Numbered from the stretch's first letter, positions 22,020 to 34,235 are shown. The stretch is DNA of 64,000 bases from Geosiphon pyriformis (GCA_016748015.1 JAAOMT010000261.1:75644-139643), one strand, 5' to 3'. The notes: generated by a model from the letters alone, not told the origin. Numbers and translations: made by a program.

Positions 22020-24733
22020 GAAGTTTGCTACATATAATATTCGGATTATCAATGTCTTTACAAAGCAAAAAAACATTGTTTATTGACATAAAAGTTTGAA
22101 TAATATGGTTTTTATTGTTATAAAAACAAAGTTAAGATCTAATATTAGACCATAAATTGTGAACAAGTTTGATAAAGTGTGTATTTTTATGTTTGGTTTA
22201 AATAGAGGTTTTTTTGGTACTGGTGTGGCTATTATTATAAACAATTCTTTGGTTTAACATGTTTTTAAGGTAGAAAAAGTTTTTGGTTAGATTATTTTGG
22301 TGCAGTTTTTCTTTAAAAACAAGCTTTTAGTTACAATTTTGGATTTATATACTAGTATTTCTACTGAAGTTAGATTTGGTTAGACTATAAAAATCAACTT
22401 TTGTATTGTTAAAACAGTTAACTTTAGCATTTTTGTGGTCTTGAATAGGAATTTCAATAAAGATAGGCTTAGAAAAAGTGCAAGTTTCAAGTTTTGTTTA
22501 AATTTAAGATTGGTTAATTTATTTGGTAGACATCTATTGGTCAAAGTTTTTACTTAAAGCAATTTAAAGAATGTTGAAAAGACCTTAGATTACATTTTTG
22601 TAAGTAAGAGTTTGTTGTTAACAATAGTTAGTCATAGAATTGGCCCTATTTCTGATTTTTTTAATACTAATTACAACACAGTTTTAATTTTGATTGGTTT
22701 GAATGGTTTTTTAAATGTCTATTTAAATAATATGTACAAATAAGCTAACAAAAATTACTAGAAGTTCAAATTTCAAAATACAGATAGTACCAAATAAATA
22801 CAATTTAGGAAGTATTTTTTTGTTAAGTTTTTATTAATGGTAAATAAGTTTTTAGGAATTAAAGTTTGTAAAAATTTGGACATTATGTAAAAACTATTGA
22901 AAAAAATGATAATAGAATTAGCTAATGAGACATTTTCTAGACTTTAGTTTAATGAGTTTTAGTGTTTAAAAAACAGGCAGTCTTTAAATTCTTTGGATTA
23001 AAAATACTAATTGCCAAAATTATTAAAAAATTGAGTTCAAGTAACATATTTGAATTTAATTATCTTGTTAAAAAATAGTCATTTCTGGATGGCAAAAAAG
23101 CTACTAAGGTCATAAATATGGTTTAAAATAGTGAAAAGTTAATAAACATTTTTAAACAATTGTCAACAGTTCAGAAAAAGTACAGAAAATTCAAGCTTAA
23201 TAAGTTAAGAATAGTTAAGAAAACATTTATTAAAAAGATAATTGAGAAGCACATAGAAAGTTTTTGTTCTAATAAAGATAATATAATAAGTAATATTTTG
23301 GATTGGTTATTTTATAAAGTGGTTTTAGATCACTTGGTAGTAAAAAATAAGTTAGTTTTGGATTCAGAAAATATTAAGCTTAATGTCAATAAGATTATGA
23401 AAAATTGAACAAAAAAGCAAATTATGTCTATAGTAATGTCTAATCTTTAGACTTACTAATTTGTACTATTGGACTATATAAATAATAATGCTTTTTCTAA
23501 AGTTATAAAAAAAATTAGTATAAAAATATTAATTGTGGTTATTAATGATTTGTTTAATAATAAAGCAGCTAAACTATCTGATATCCCTAATAAACTTTAA
23601 AAACATAGCAGTAATATTGTAATAAAATGTTTTTTGAAACTTTTAAATATATTTTTATTTCTTGGTAATGTCTTTGTTTTATAGAAAAAAGCATAGATCT
23701 CAATAATTTCTAAGTTTTATAATTAGAATAAAATTTTAATAAACATCTAATCTATTATATTAATTAAAACAGCCAAAAAAATTCTTTTTAAAATTCTTTC
23801 AAATCAGATCTTATCTACATGTAATAAGTTTGGTATTCTTTAAAGTGATAATTTTTCAGTATTAAAGAATACTTCAACTTAGTTTTTTATATTTGTTATT
23901 AAATCTGTAATCAAAAAATACATTGAAAAAGAATAGAAAACTGTGGCTGGTTTTGCAAAATATGCACAAAGCATATAATTTGGTTAGATGACATTACTTA
24001 AGAACTAGTTTACAGCAAATCAAAATGTGCAATCAGTTTATAAAATTTTTTGGCAGCATATATAAGAATAGAATTAATAGAGTAATAATTAATTTTGGTC
24101 TTTCAAATGATTATAGAATGCATGATAAATTGAATCAGAGTAAAATATTTTTACTTTTCTTTTAGAGAATCTTTTATAATTTACTCTTATGTAAAATTAA
24201 GAAACATGAATATTTGTGTGAATACTGGATTAATACTAAGTTTATAGTTAAATCAGACAAGATTGAGAACAGTAATAAAATGACTTTTTTTTTGCTATTA
24301 ATGAATTTGTAAATAATACAATTTGGATTAAAAATTGTCAGACTTTTGCACAATATGCTTTGGATATTGTAAGCAAATTTTTTATAATCAATAATATTTT
24401 AATAAACAATAAAAAAACAATAATTATTCTTATCAATCAGAGTATTAAGATTGTTTCTTTGAAAATCAGTGGCTTACTAATTTTAATTGCCAAAAAAAAT
24501 AAAGTACACAAATATTTAGAAATTTTTTTATTAATTAAGAGATTGTTAAAGCCAAGTTTGGCTAAAGCTTATTCTGATATTCAATTTTTTATTAACATAG
24601 TGCTTAAAAAAACTATTATGGATAAACAGTTTTCTTATTTAGTATTGGCTGTATTATAGCCTATTGTTAACTATAAGTCTTAGTTTAGTTTTGTTTTGTC
24701 CAATGTGTCTTGTAAGTAAAATATTATTAAGAT
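22020..24733 (+). pseudogene. LINE ORF2, first part: endonuclease and most of the reverse transcriptase
   Basis: Endonuclease (about 22200-22720): RGFFGTGVAIIINNSL, a VVLNRNFN block where the family has VVLGGDFN, LDYIFVS, and a terminal FNTNYNTV where active enzymes have D-H. The catalytic Asp and His are replaced by Asn and Tyr. Reverse transcriptase (about 23450-24720): an ILIKTAKKILFKILSNQI block, and at 24306-24317 FVNN where the active site is FVDD (both Asp codons GAT to AAT). A 24360-24659 stretch after it stays open for 99 residues, ending DKQFSYLVLAVL. It cannot be catalytic. Confidence 0.75.
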
Positions 24734-25031
24734 TCTAATGTTCAGTCTAATTCAGTTTAAGTTTAATTAAACCACTAAACCAAACTAAACTCAAACAAAA
24801 GATTTGGCAAAATTTCAAACACAAACTTAAACCAGACTTAAAATTACTAAACTTAAACCAAACCTAAATACATACAACAAGTCTGATTTAAGTTCAGTTT
24901 GAAGTTTATAAACATATTCAGATTTAATTATTAAAAACATTATATTCTACTATATTATTATTTAATTTTCTTTTTAATGATCTCTGTATTCATAATTAAA
25001 AATACTGTGCTGCTCTTATAGTTGTAAGCAT

Positions 25032-25886
25032 TATTACTTATAAAATATAAAAAATATATTAGCATATAAATTAGCCAATCAGAAGTAGCCATAGTAAATA
25101 TGAAATTCCAAGATTCCTTTCAAAAAGAATTGCAGGATTCCAGGAATTTCAAGATTCTTATTCAAAGAAATTACAAAATTCCAGAATTCCAAGATTTCTC
25201 TCAAAAAAAATTGCAGGATTCCAAGAATTTCAGGATTCCTGGTGTAAAGAATTGAAGAATTAAGGAATCTCAATTATGTATATATAGTGATAGTATTAGA
25301 AATAGAAAAGACAGACCTCTTAAGTTTAGATTTGATCTAAGCAACTTTCCATTCACAAATATCAATAAATAATTATTCACTATCTCAATCTACTTTCCAC
25401 TATCAACATTTCATGTTGATAGTAATTGATACTTGACCACACTAGAACAATAGCTCTTGATCACAGCTATTGATGGAATACTAATATTTATTGCCTTGGC
25501 TTATTTTCTCATTTATTTTTTTTATTTTTGTTATTTCTTTATTTTACTAATTGAATGAAAATTAAGCACTGAGTTATTGACATCAAGGTTAGCCTAGTAA
25601 AAGACCCCAAAAAAAGAGTATAGAAATTAAAAATTTAAGAATAGCTTACCAGAAGGACATCTCTGCCAGATTACCGGCTACCATACTGAGAAAAAAATTT
25701 GATAGAATTGCGATTCTAGAAGACTATGGGAAAGACAACAACTGAATCTCTGTCCATTATACAAAAGACTCTACAACAAAACCTTCAGATCCACAAGCCC
25801 TTCAGATACCAATGCCAAAATATTAATTGAGCACCAAGTTACAAGTTTGTTATTTGCTTTAAGACTCCAAATAATCATCTGTAACA
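25032..25886 (+). repeat. Gyp-E 5' LTR
   Basis: 855 bp from TATTAC (TGTTAC in the partner, one G-to-A change) to GTAACA. U3 contains three tandem ~40-bp units at about 25115-25245 built on AATTGCAGGATTCC and its inverse GGAATTTC. A TATATATA box-like stretch follows at about 25276. The second half matches the Gyp-C/D LTRs, including ATAGCTCTTGATCA and TCTGT-ATTATACAAAA. Confidence 0.9.
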
Positions 25887-25888
25887 TT

Positions 25889-25906
25889 TGGTGCTTCCTG
25901 TAAGGT
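25889..25906 (+). other. Gyp-E primer-binding site
   Basis: TGGTGCTTCCTGTAAGGT, two bases after the LTR end, is complementary to a tRNA 3' end finishing GGAAGCACCA. The TGGT start pairs with ACCA. The primer tRNA species cannot be named with certainty from this alone. Confidence 0.7.
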
Positions 25907-25947
25907 ATAATCCTACAGAGAACCAGCACTAACTACATCCATCCAAA

Positions 25948-27750
25948 GTGGCAGAATCAAAATCAATAGGAGCAAATCATCTAGGATTCGCCAAAGTCTT
26001 GTTTCAACAGTACAGCCAACAATTAGAATTAAACAATAACTATTTCCCAGCAGAATTAGCCTTCAACTTTTATGTCAATAATAAAATCACAGACTGCTTA
26101 GGAGGAACAGTTGACATTGAATTTACAAGAGAAAACTTTTATACAGAATTATTTTAACACACTAGCTTACTAAGAAACTACAGTTTTACACCAATCATCA
26201 GGGAAATCAATCAAACCATTGAAAGGTATACACAACAATAATTCTCTATCACTTATGCAGACAAAGGCAAAGGAAAGTTGCAAACACCAGCAGTAACCCC
26301 AAAACAGATACAACCACCCATTTGAAAGAAAACCAGAGTTGAATTACCAATCCACCCATCATACCATTATACTTCAGGAAGTGCTATCAACATCTTATTA
26401 GCAGATATATCCACATCACACATGACATCAACATTTAGATGACTCTCATTTCAAAGTAAACAAAAGAAAACAGAATTATTAGGAACCTATGGTGATTATT
26501 TTGAAGGATTTAAATCACGATTGCCAATGCCATTAAGATTCCAATCACCACCACCTCAATCAGATTTCAGAAATGCGAGTCCCTGAGAGATAATGGAATC
26601 AGAAGAGGAGGAAGAAGAAGAAGCCAAAGATCAAAAATTTACTTATTAGAACCTGATTCCAGAAAACCTGAACATTGAAATCCCAAACTTTTAGACTCAG
26701 CAAGATCCAAATTTAGAAAATCTGGAAATTGAAACTCCGAACTTTCAAACTTCTCAAAATTAGAACAATACAAACCCCAAAACAATTAATAATCAACAAT
26801 ACCTACCTCCAATAATTGTTATCAACCTACCACCAGTTGCTCCACAACAACAGCCATTGCTACAACTCCAAATTCAATTACCACTTCAACACCTACAGCA
26901 AATAAACATGAATCCAATGGCCTATGCTCCAATAGCAAACTTGAGAAATTCACAGGAGAAGAGGATGACACTCAAATATGGCTCAATAACATTAAAAAAG
27001 CCATCACCACCAATAAATAAAATGATACCAGAGCACTTTAAGCTATCCCCTATTTCTTACAGGATACCACCAACTTGTGGTATCAAAGTTTAGCCACCAA
27101 ACCTCAAACATTCTAGAAATTTAAAGTTGTATTCTTGGGATATTTCAGTAATAATAACAGTATTAATTACCTAGCCAACACTTTTACCACAATCAAACAA
27201 AAAAAAACTAAAGCAGTTACCATTTACTTGGGACATTTTCACAGGAACTTGTATCAAATTCAAGCAATTCAAGCTGACTATTTTACAGTACCACAGATTC
27301 TAAATCAGTTTATCTATGGACTGCACAGTAGCCTTCTCCAACATGTATGTCCAATACACTCACAAACTCTTCAGGCCGCAGTCACCAATACAAGAGATTT
27401 TGAATCGGCAGAACTTAAAGCAAACCATGTCCAAGCCATTAATCTAGTAATGAATATATTATCTAAATTGGATTCCAAATTGAAACAATTTAGTAATTTC
27501 ATTAACCAGAAGCTTAAAGGGTACTTAACTAACAATCATGCAATTTATTAACCACCTTAATAATGTAATAACTCTGAAAGCATAAATTGCTCGCAGAATT
27601 AGTCATGTCTATTATCCTCAATCAAACAACAATGGCAGCAAGAAACATGCACTTGCCACTATTGTGGTAAACAAAAACATTTACAGTTTGAATGCTGTAA
27701 ATGGCTAAATGAACAAAGATCAAGCCATCAATATTAAAATTCTAATTGCT
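25948..27750 (+). pseudogene. Gyp-E gag remnant with intact CCHC knuckle
   Basis: The N-terminal piece 25948-26157 (69 aa, from MAESKSIG) is homologous to the Gyp-C gag start. A Pro/Gln-rich linker follows. The capsid core (about 26950-27540) has WLNNIKKAI, YFLQDTTNLWYQSL, YLGHFHRNLYQIQAIQ and ILNQFIYGL, the standard Retrotrans_gag pattern. The zinc knuckle at 27654-27695 is intact, C-x2-C-x4-H-x4-C, unlike those of the other copies. A Gln/Tyr-rich tail runs to the protease. Interrupted by TAG, TAA and TGA stops and a frame change near 27090. Confidence 0.8.
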
Positions 27751-28259
27751 GACTATAAACTCAGAATTATGTCAGTAATTAATCACCAGAACTGTATCAA
27801 CTAAATTACCTATCTATGACACAACAGCCAATCTATCAACCACCAGTTTATCAACTAACAACACCAGTAATTTATCAGCCACAGTCTTAGCTTATCTATT
27901 AGCTGCAGCCCCAAGTAATTTATCAATCTTAACAAATCCAAACACTGCCACAAAACCTATCTCAAAATGGAACCCAAAGGCCAAGACTAACACAACAGAA
28001 CTGGAGATCAGTGATGGTAGTTCATCAACTGATTCTCAGTTTCTCAAACCAGCCATCAGGATTTCAACAACGGAATTCGAACACTGGGTACACTCAAAAC
28101 CCAAATGTCCAACAGTATTTAAGTCTTCTGGTTACTCCAGAAAATGCCTTACCTAACAACCAGGAATCCAAACAAAAACAGCCACTTACCAGCAATATTC
28201 CACCAGCAACCATCTTTCATAACAAATCTCTAGCAGCTATTTTTTTTTTTGAACTAGAG

Positions 28260-28600
28260 GAAACCATACCAGTTCCATTATTTAGTAGAGCCACTTTTGA
28301 CACCAAACCAATCACCACCATGTACACTAATGCCAAAATTGATGGTTATTTTATCAAGCTCATCCTAAATAGTGGGTCAGTAGGCAGTATTATTACCAGG
28401 CAACTTATAGATCAATTAGGTTGTCAAGTTAACCATGCTGTCAATGTTAGAATTATAACAGCCAATGGAGCCATAAAAACACCAATTGGTGAGATTAATA
28501 ATCTATCCATTGAAATCAATGGCATCATAGTCTCCATCAAAGTACTAATGATAGAAGCTATACAGTACTAAGCACTAGTTGGTAATGACTGGCTAGTCAA
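28260..28600 (+). pseudogene. Gyp-E retropepsin-like protease, catalytic Asp lost
   Basis: A within-frame segment of the open stretch 28011-28571. The fold is recognisable: KPITTMYTNAKIDGYFIKLI, then LNSGSVGSIIT where active enzymes have LDSGS, a flap-like ANGAIKTPIGEI and a C-terminal ALVGNDWL after a TAA. The active-site Asp is Asn (GAT to AAT), which abolishes catalysis. An active enzyme would cleave the Gag-Pol polyprotein. Confidence 0.8.
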
Positions 28601-29026
28601 AACAAATGCCATGCTCAACTAGAACATACAGAAGCTATAACTTAACCAGAATGGTTGACACATTTGAGTACCTGCCATGTGTGAACACTTCAAACCCAGC
28701 ATCACACTATTAGTCCCACTTATTGAATTTGAGAAAGAAAAAAAAAACCTACTTGGGAAGCCTATCAAGTGTCCTGGGCTAATAAAGACTACAATGAGCT
28801 ACTATTGATACTCTTTTAGAATGACAAGAGAAAAAAAAAACAAACGGAAGAACCTACCTGGAATACTAATCAAATCTAGATAACCAACAATGATTAAAAT
28901 GAAACAACAACTTGGAAGTAGAAAAAAGATAACAATAAAAAAAATGGGAAAGAAAAAGAAAAAAATCCAACCACCACTTATAGCTCATATGCTTACTCTG
29001 CACCAATGCCATCTAACTATTACTGA

Positions 29027-29690
29027 CTAAAATTAGTCTACATAGATTGCGACAAGAAATTGTTGTCAATGGGCACATGCTGTGGTGATAACAAAGAATA
29101 CTCCACGGCAACAAAATTCTATTGTTACTCATGTTCATAGAATGATTTGGACACCCAAAAAGACAAGGAAAATAAGATAATGAACCTTGTCTTACATGTA
29201 GAACTATTTTTCCAAATGAAAGAATGTGGAATAACATTCCTGGGCAAAGAGGAACGTGTGACAAGACATGCCAGTATATTATTTTGATAAACAACTGGGT
29301 ACACAAAAGAACTTCAATCAATGATACCTGAAAAAGAGTGTTGTGACAATTAAAAAGATATCCTTATAACAAACATAAAATCTGAAGAATAGCAAGTGTG
29401 AAAGCAGAAGGCACCACTACCAGCAAGTTATTAGAAATTAAGAATAATCTACTCTCACTGCCTGAACCTAAATACATCCTCACCTTTGACATCTTTGGTA
29501 ACATTAAAGACAATCCAGAAGAATTCTATAAACACTACTAATGATTAACACTTACTAAGGAAGAACAAGAGCAGTGTTTAGAACAGTTGAATACTTAATT
29601 ATGTCAACATTGTTTAATTCTCTGTGACTTTCAATATTGTAATGAGTGTGATCTTATTTACAATCTACTAATCTGCATGATTTACATGAT
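29027..29690 (+). pseudogene. Gyp-E cysteine-rich module between protease and dUTPase
   Basis: The frames between protease and dUTPase hold two Cys clusters: one at about 29035-29140 (C-x12-CC then FYCYSC) and one at about 29597-29655, reading CQHCLILCDFQYCNECDL, i.e. C-x2-C-x3-C-x4-C-x2-C. This looks like a zinc-binding module. I know of no such standard domain at this position in Ty3/gypsy. Acidic Glu/Ser/Asp-rich sequence follows up to the dUTPase. The stretch has several stops. Confidence 0.5.
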
Positions 29691-29888
29691 CTCAGAAGAA
29701 GAGGAACCAATCAGCAGCTGCATATCAGAATTGGAATCAACTTTCAATTCCGATTCAAACTCTGACAATGATAATGACGAAAATAATGGTTCCAGTTCTA
29801 CTTAATATGATGGCAAAATTAATAACAATTCGGACTCCAATTCAAATTCCAAAACATATATTGTGCTTCCTGATCTTTCCAAGGAACA

Positions 29889-30345
29889 GGTTCAGCAATA
29901 ATAATGAAAGTATTATGCCAGAATGCACACATAATACTAATGCAGGGTTTGATTTGAGATATCCAGAAAAAAATTTCATTAAATTGGAACCCCATTTGTG
30001 CACTTACATTGATCTCAAAATAGCACTGAAAATTCTAGCAACAACAATAATTTAGTTAGCATCTAGGAGTAGCTTAGCCAAAAAGAAAATCAACATCAGA
30101 GAAGGAATAATTGATGCAGAATATATAGGAAATATTATTGTGATGTTACAAAATAACTCAGAAAAGACATATATTATAGATCCAAATAAAAAAATAACAC
30201 AGACAATATTCCTGTTTCTGATTAAAATAGCTCAATTAGTATTAGTGGGAAACAGGGAAGAATTAGGGATTACAGCTAAAAGAATACAGGGATTTGGATC
30301 AATGGGTAGAATAGATATACCAGTCAATATGACAAAGAAAAAAAT
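29889..30345 (+). pseudogene. Gyp-E dUTPase domain (one in-frame stop)
   Basis: All five motifs of trimeric dUTPases appear in order in one frame: motif 1 AGFDLRYPE (29942), motif 2 ASRSSLAKK (30059), motif 3 EGIIDAEYIGNIIV with the catalytic Asp (30101), motif 4 FLIKIAQLVL (about 30212) and motif 5 RIQGFGSMGR (30281). The enzyme hydrolyses dUTP to dUMP and PPi and keeps uracil out of DNA. Only one stop (TAG at 30053, probably from CAG) interrupts it, with a frame change just upstream near 29898. It is better preserved than protease or RT. A copy of its start exists in Gyp-D. Confidence 0.85.
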
Positions 30346-32130
30346 TATTGACAAGATAGAAATTATTTTCACCTGTCAACCAATTTCTATTCTATCATAT
30401 AACCAGTACATGGTAGTTATAAAAAGAAAAGTAAAAGATCAAATACAGATTTTTGAAGTGGAAGCAACATTTTGTAAATCAGGAAAGATTGGATTAGTCA
30501 ATCTACACATACCAGCCAAAAACCACAGCCACATCAAAATTCCCATTTACAACAACACAGGAGATATTATCGAGATACTGGCAGAAACCATCATCAAATA
30601 CTTGACCACAAAAATTGAAAACCAACTTCCAGACACCATTTCAAACTTTCCATAACTGTGTGGATATGTAGACATTACATCACAAACAATATATGGATGA
30701 GAAGAATGTTATCTGCTTTAATCAGAACAGTTGAAACAAATAAACATAGGAAACTTAGATCCACTACAATGTATACAGCTCAAAATGTTGCTCAACAACT
30801 TTAATGACATCTTTGCCAGTAAAAATAAATTTGGCAGAACTAACATCATCTAACACCAAATCAAAATTGGAGATACAATGCCAATCAAACAAAAAGCATA
30901 CAAAGTACCACCAGCCAGCCATGAGATTATTCATCAAGAAATCAATTGGATGCTTGACAATGGGTTAATTCAATCATCAATGAGTCTATGGTCATTATCA
31001 GTGGTACTAGTTTATAAGAAAAATGGAAAAATCTGCTTTTGTATAGATTACCAAAAGTTAAATGGAGTAACAAAAAAGACAGCTATCCAACTCCAAAGAT
31101 CCAAGAACTTTTTGATGCTTTTGGAGGAAAGAAATGGTTTTTAATGTTAGACTTAGACAGTAATTACTAGCAAGTAGCCATGAAACCAGAAAACAAAGAG
31201 AAAACAGCTTTCACAACTTGAGAAAAAAACTTTGAATTTGAAGTAATGTCATTTGGCTTGATGAATGCTTCAGCCACTTTTCAGCAACTTATGAAAATTG
31301 TTTATACTGGGCTACTATGAAAATCAGTAGTTGTATACTTGGATAACACCAATGTGTTCTCAAAAACATTCGATAATCATCTGCATTATCTCCAACAAGT
31401 GTTTGAAAAACTAAGAAGAGCCAAATTAAAGCTAAATGCAACCAAATGTTTTTTTGGATAAACTGAACTCAAGTTTTTGGGGCATGTTGTGAACAAAGAT
31501 AGAATCAAAATGGATCCAGACAAGATTGAAGTTGTCAAAAACTTTTCAGTACCAAATAATCTCACAGAATTGAGAGCATTCTTGGAATTTGCTGAATACT
31601 ACTGTCACTTTATCAAAGACTTTTCCAAAATAGTACAACCACTGTATTAGCTCCAAACAAAGAACACCAAGTATGAATGGACAGAAACCCAGCAAGAAGC
31701 TTTTGATACATTAAGAAGAAAGCTTATTTAAGCTCCAGTACTAATCTATCCAGATCATAGCAAGTCATTCATAATTACAACTGATGCATCAGATCAAACA
31801 TTGGGAGCAGTATTATCTCAGAAAGGACTTGATGGATGAAAACACTCAGTAGTGTACACTAGTAGAAGCTTAAGTCCAGCTGAAAAGAACTATAGAACTC
31901 CAGCACTAGAACACTTAGCCATTTATTGGGCTGTTATTAAATGGAAAGAATACTTGAGTCAAAAGTTTGAGGTGTATACTGATCACAAGGAATTGACTTT
32001 AATTCAGAAACAAAAATTTGGAGATGACCATTATGCCAGATAGAAAATAGAACTTGCACCATTTAATTATACAGTACATTATAAAAAAGGAAAAGAAAAT
32101 GGAAATGCTGACAGATAGTCGTGAATGAAA
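30346..32130 (+). pseudogene. Gyp-E reverse transcriptase and RNase H
   Basis: RT: an N-terminal beta-rich lead-in (IPIYNNTGDIIEI), LDNGLIQSS, VVLVYKKNGKI-FCIDYQKLN, a frame change near 31080-31140, then MLDLDSNY, VMSFGLMNASATFQQLM and YLDN at 31336-31347 where the active site is YLDD (last Asp to Asn). RNase H follows: TDASDQTLGAVLSQ, LEHLAIYWAV and YTDHKELT, with the acidic residues present. In-frame TAG/TGA/TAA stand where Trp, Gln or Arg are expected. This part copied element RNA into DNA when active. Confidence 0.85.
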
Positions 32131-32371
32131 CAAATCTAAAAACATTTCAACTCAAAAATATAACAAAAAATGAATATACAAAAATACCAACAACTACAAT
32201 ATTATATAAATACCCAATTGTTCAAGGAGAAATTATCTCAAAAGGAACATAAAACAACAATCAAAATATTTTATCAACCATTAAAATATACTTTACCAAA
32301 AGAACAGAAAAAATTCAGATCAACCAACCAGAGTAATTACAGAACCAGAGAAAGAGACAATATTATTCAAT

Positions 32372-33440
32372 ATGCACTCAGATCCAACAGCAGAATATTT
32401 TCATAAAGAAGCAATCATGAAAAGAACCAGAAAAAAATATAATTGGCCATCAATATATTCAGACATCATCCAATATGTTCAAAATTGTGATGCTTGTCAG
32501 AAAAGAGGAGAAACAAGATCCAGTGAACCATTAAGACCAATCAAAGTGGAACAACCATTCGATCATATTGGAATTGACTTAGTTAGACCATTAACAATTA
32601 CCAGTAAAGACAACAGATATATTGCAGTAGCTATGGATTATCTCATCAAATGACCAGAAACAAAAGCTATTCAAAGAGCAGATGCAGAATCCATTGCCAA
32701 ATTCGTTCATCAAGATTTAATATGTCAACATGAATGTCCAAAAAAATTATTATCAGATCAAGGAACTCACTTTGTGAATAGGACATTGGCAGAATTAAGT
32801 CAAAGATTTGGAATAAAAAGACTATTATCATTACCATACCATCTACAAACAAATGAGTTAGTTGAAAAATTTAACAGAACATTGTGTGAAGCAATTGCCA
32901 AGATCAGTCAAGAAAACCAGGATGAATAGAACTTGTTTATATTATTAGTATTATTTGCTTATTAAACAATGAAGCAAAACATTATACAAGCAACATTATT
33001 TAAATTAATATATAGTAAAACAGCAACATTACTAGTGGAGATAGAAGTCAACACTTATTCAACAGAACCAATAACTGAAGACAATTTGCAGAAAACATTG
33101 TTAAAAAGAACATATGACTTAATGGAAACACTAGAAAACAAATGACAAAGTACAGCTAATAATATTCAAAAGTTACAGAAAAAACAAAAAGAAAGACATA
33201 ATAATCAACTACCAGATAAACCAGTTGAATTCAAAATTAGAGACAAAGTACTTCTACATAATACTAAAGCAGAAAAACAATGGAGTGGAAAATTTGACCC
33301 CAAATAGGATGAACCATTTCACATAGAAGAAATTCTTAGAAATGGAGCTTATAAATTAAGATGGGACAACAAAATCTTAGCCAAAGCAGTACATAATAAT
33401 TGACTGAAACCATATTACCAGATAGTATTAGCATCCACCA
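32372..33440 (+). pseudogene. Gyp-E integrase
   Basis: Zinc-binding end (CDAC after a His-containing helix), DDE core with Asp in IGIDLVRPL, Asp in LLSDQGTHF and Glu in LVEKFNRTL, then the C-terminal domain with VEFKIRDKVLLH and KQWSGKF. All three catalytic acids are kept, but TGA (after LIK), TAG (after QDE) and TAA (after FAY) interrupt the frame. It would insert the cDNA. The 4-bp duplication around the element fits its product. Confidence 0.85.
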
Positions 33441-33568
33441 GTAATATTCCACAATTAGGAGTACAAAGAATACTAGTCCAATCAGATGAAATTCCATGAG
33501 ATCTGGAACCAATCATAATTATTAAATCAAACACATAAAATTGAACAATAAAAAGAGTATATAAAGAC

Positions 33569-34230
33569 ATGATAGATATGACAAAAGACTTCAGAAAAAT
33601 GGAAATTACTGACAATATTCACTCACTAGCACAACAACTCTTCCAACTAATTCAACAACAGAATATGGAAATTACTATCAATCAACAAACTATTCAATAC
33701 CAAGATACCAGAAAAATATCCAAATACAAAAGTCAAAGAAAAACAGAAAACACTATCGACAAAATAATTCTGAAAATAAAATCAGTAATAGAAGAACCAA
33801 CAAGTGTTACCACATATCAAAAGTTGACCAAAGAAACTTGGAAATGATGGATACATGAATTTCCAAGGAACTTTTGTTACTTCCACTTGGAACAACACTT
33901 GAACATTCAGAACTTGTACATAAATAAAACAAAACAATTATTTGACACAACAATACTGCAACAACTGGAACAATTTGTGGGAAAGAACAATTTGACTACA
34001 CAAGCAAGAGCCATTTATCAGCTACATACAAGATTCCAAAACAGACTGGAAATCTTACTTAATCTAGAATTGGACTCTATTACAATTAACCAAATGGGAA
34101 AAATAACCAACACCCAATTTGAAGAATTACAAAACAAGATAACTTAAGTAATTCTCAAAAAAGAAGTTCAAGAAATACTCAATGACAAAGAATTAGAGTT
34201 AGAAAATTTAAGAGATCTCGACAGAGCTCA
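33569..34230 (+). pseudogene. Gyp-E 3' coding tail, unknown function
   Basis: Between integrase and the polypurine tract, two open segments (33569-33847 and 33887-34147, different frames) encode a Gln/Asn/Ile-rich, probably helical protein (QQLFQLIQQQNMEITINQQ; FDTTILQQLEQFVG). It has no transmembrane segment or signal peptide, so there is no sign of an envelope gene. It may be an extended integrase C-terminus or a separate small ORF. I do not recognise a family. Confidence 0.45.
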
Positions 34231-34235
34231 ATATT

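Noticed and set aside
29768-30055. dUTPase as an independent host gene
   Set aside because: It has no introns or separate start, is in pol order between protease and RT, and is flanked by the element's LTRs. A second element has the same domain.
30878-33440. In-frame TAG/TAA/TGA in the gypsy and LINE genes as evidence of a reassigned genetic code
   Set aside because: The stops fall on Gln, Trp and Arg positions as expected from C-to-T decay, occur together with missense changes at active sites and frameshifts, and are absent from all host genes in the window.
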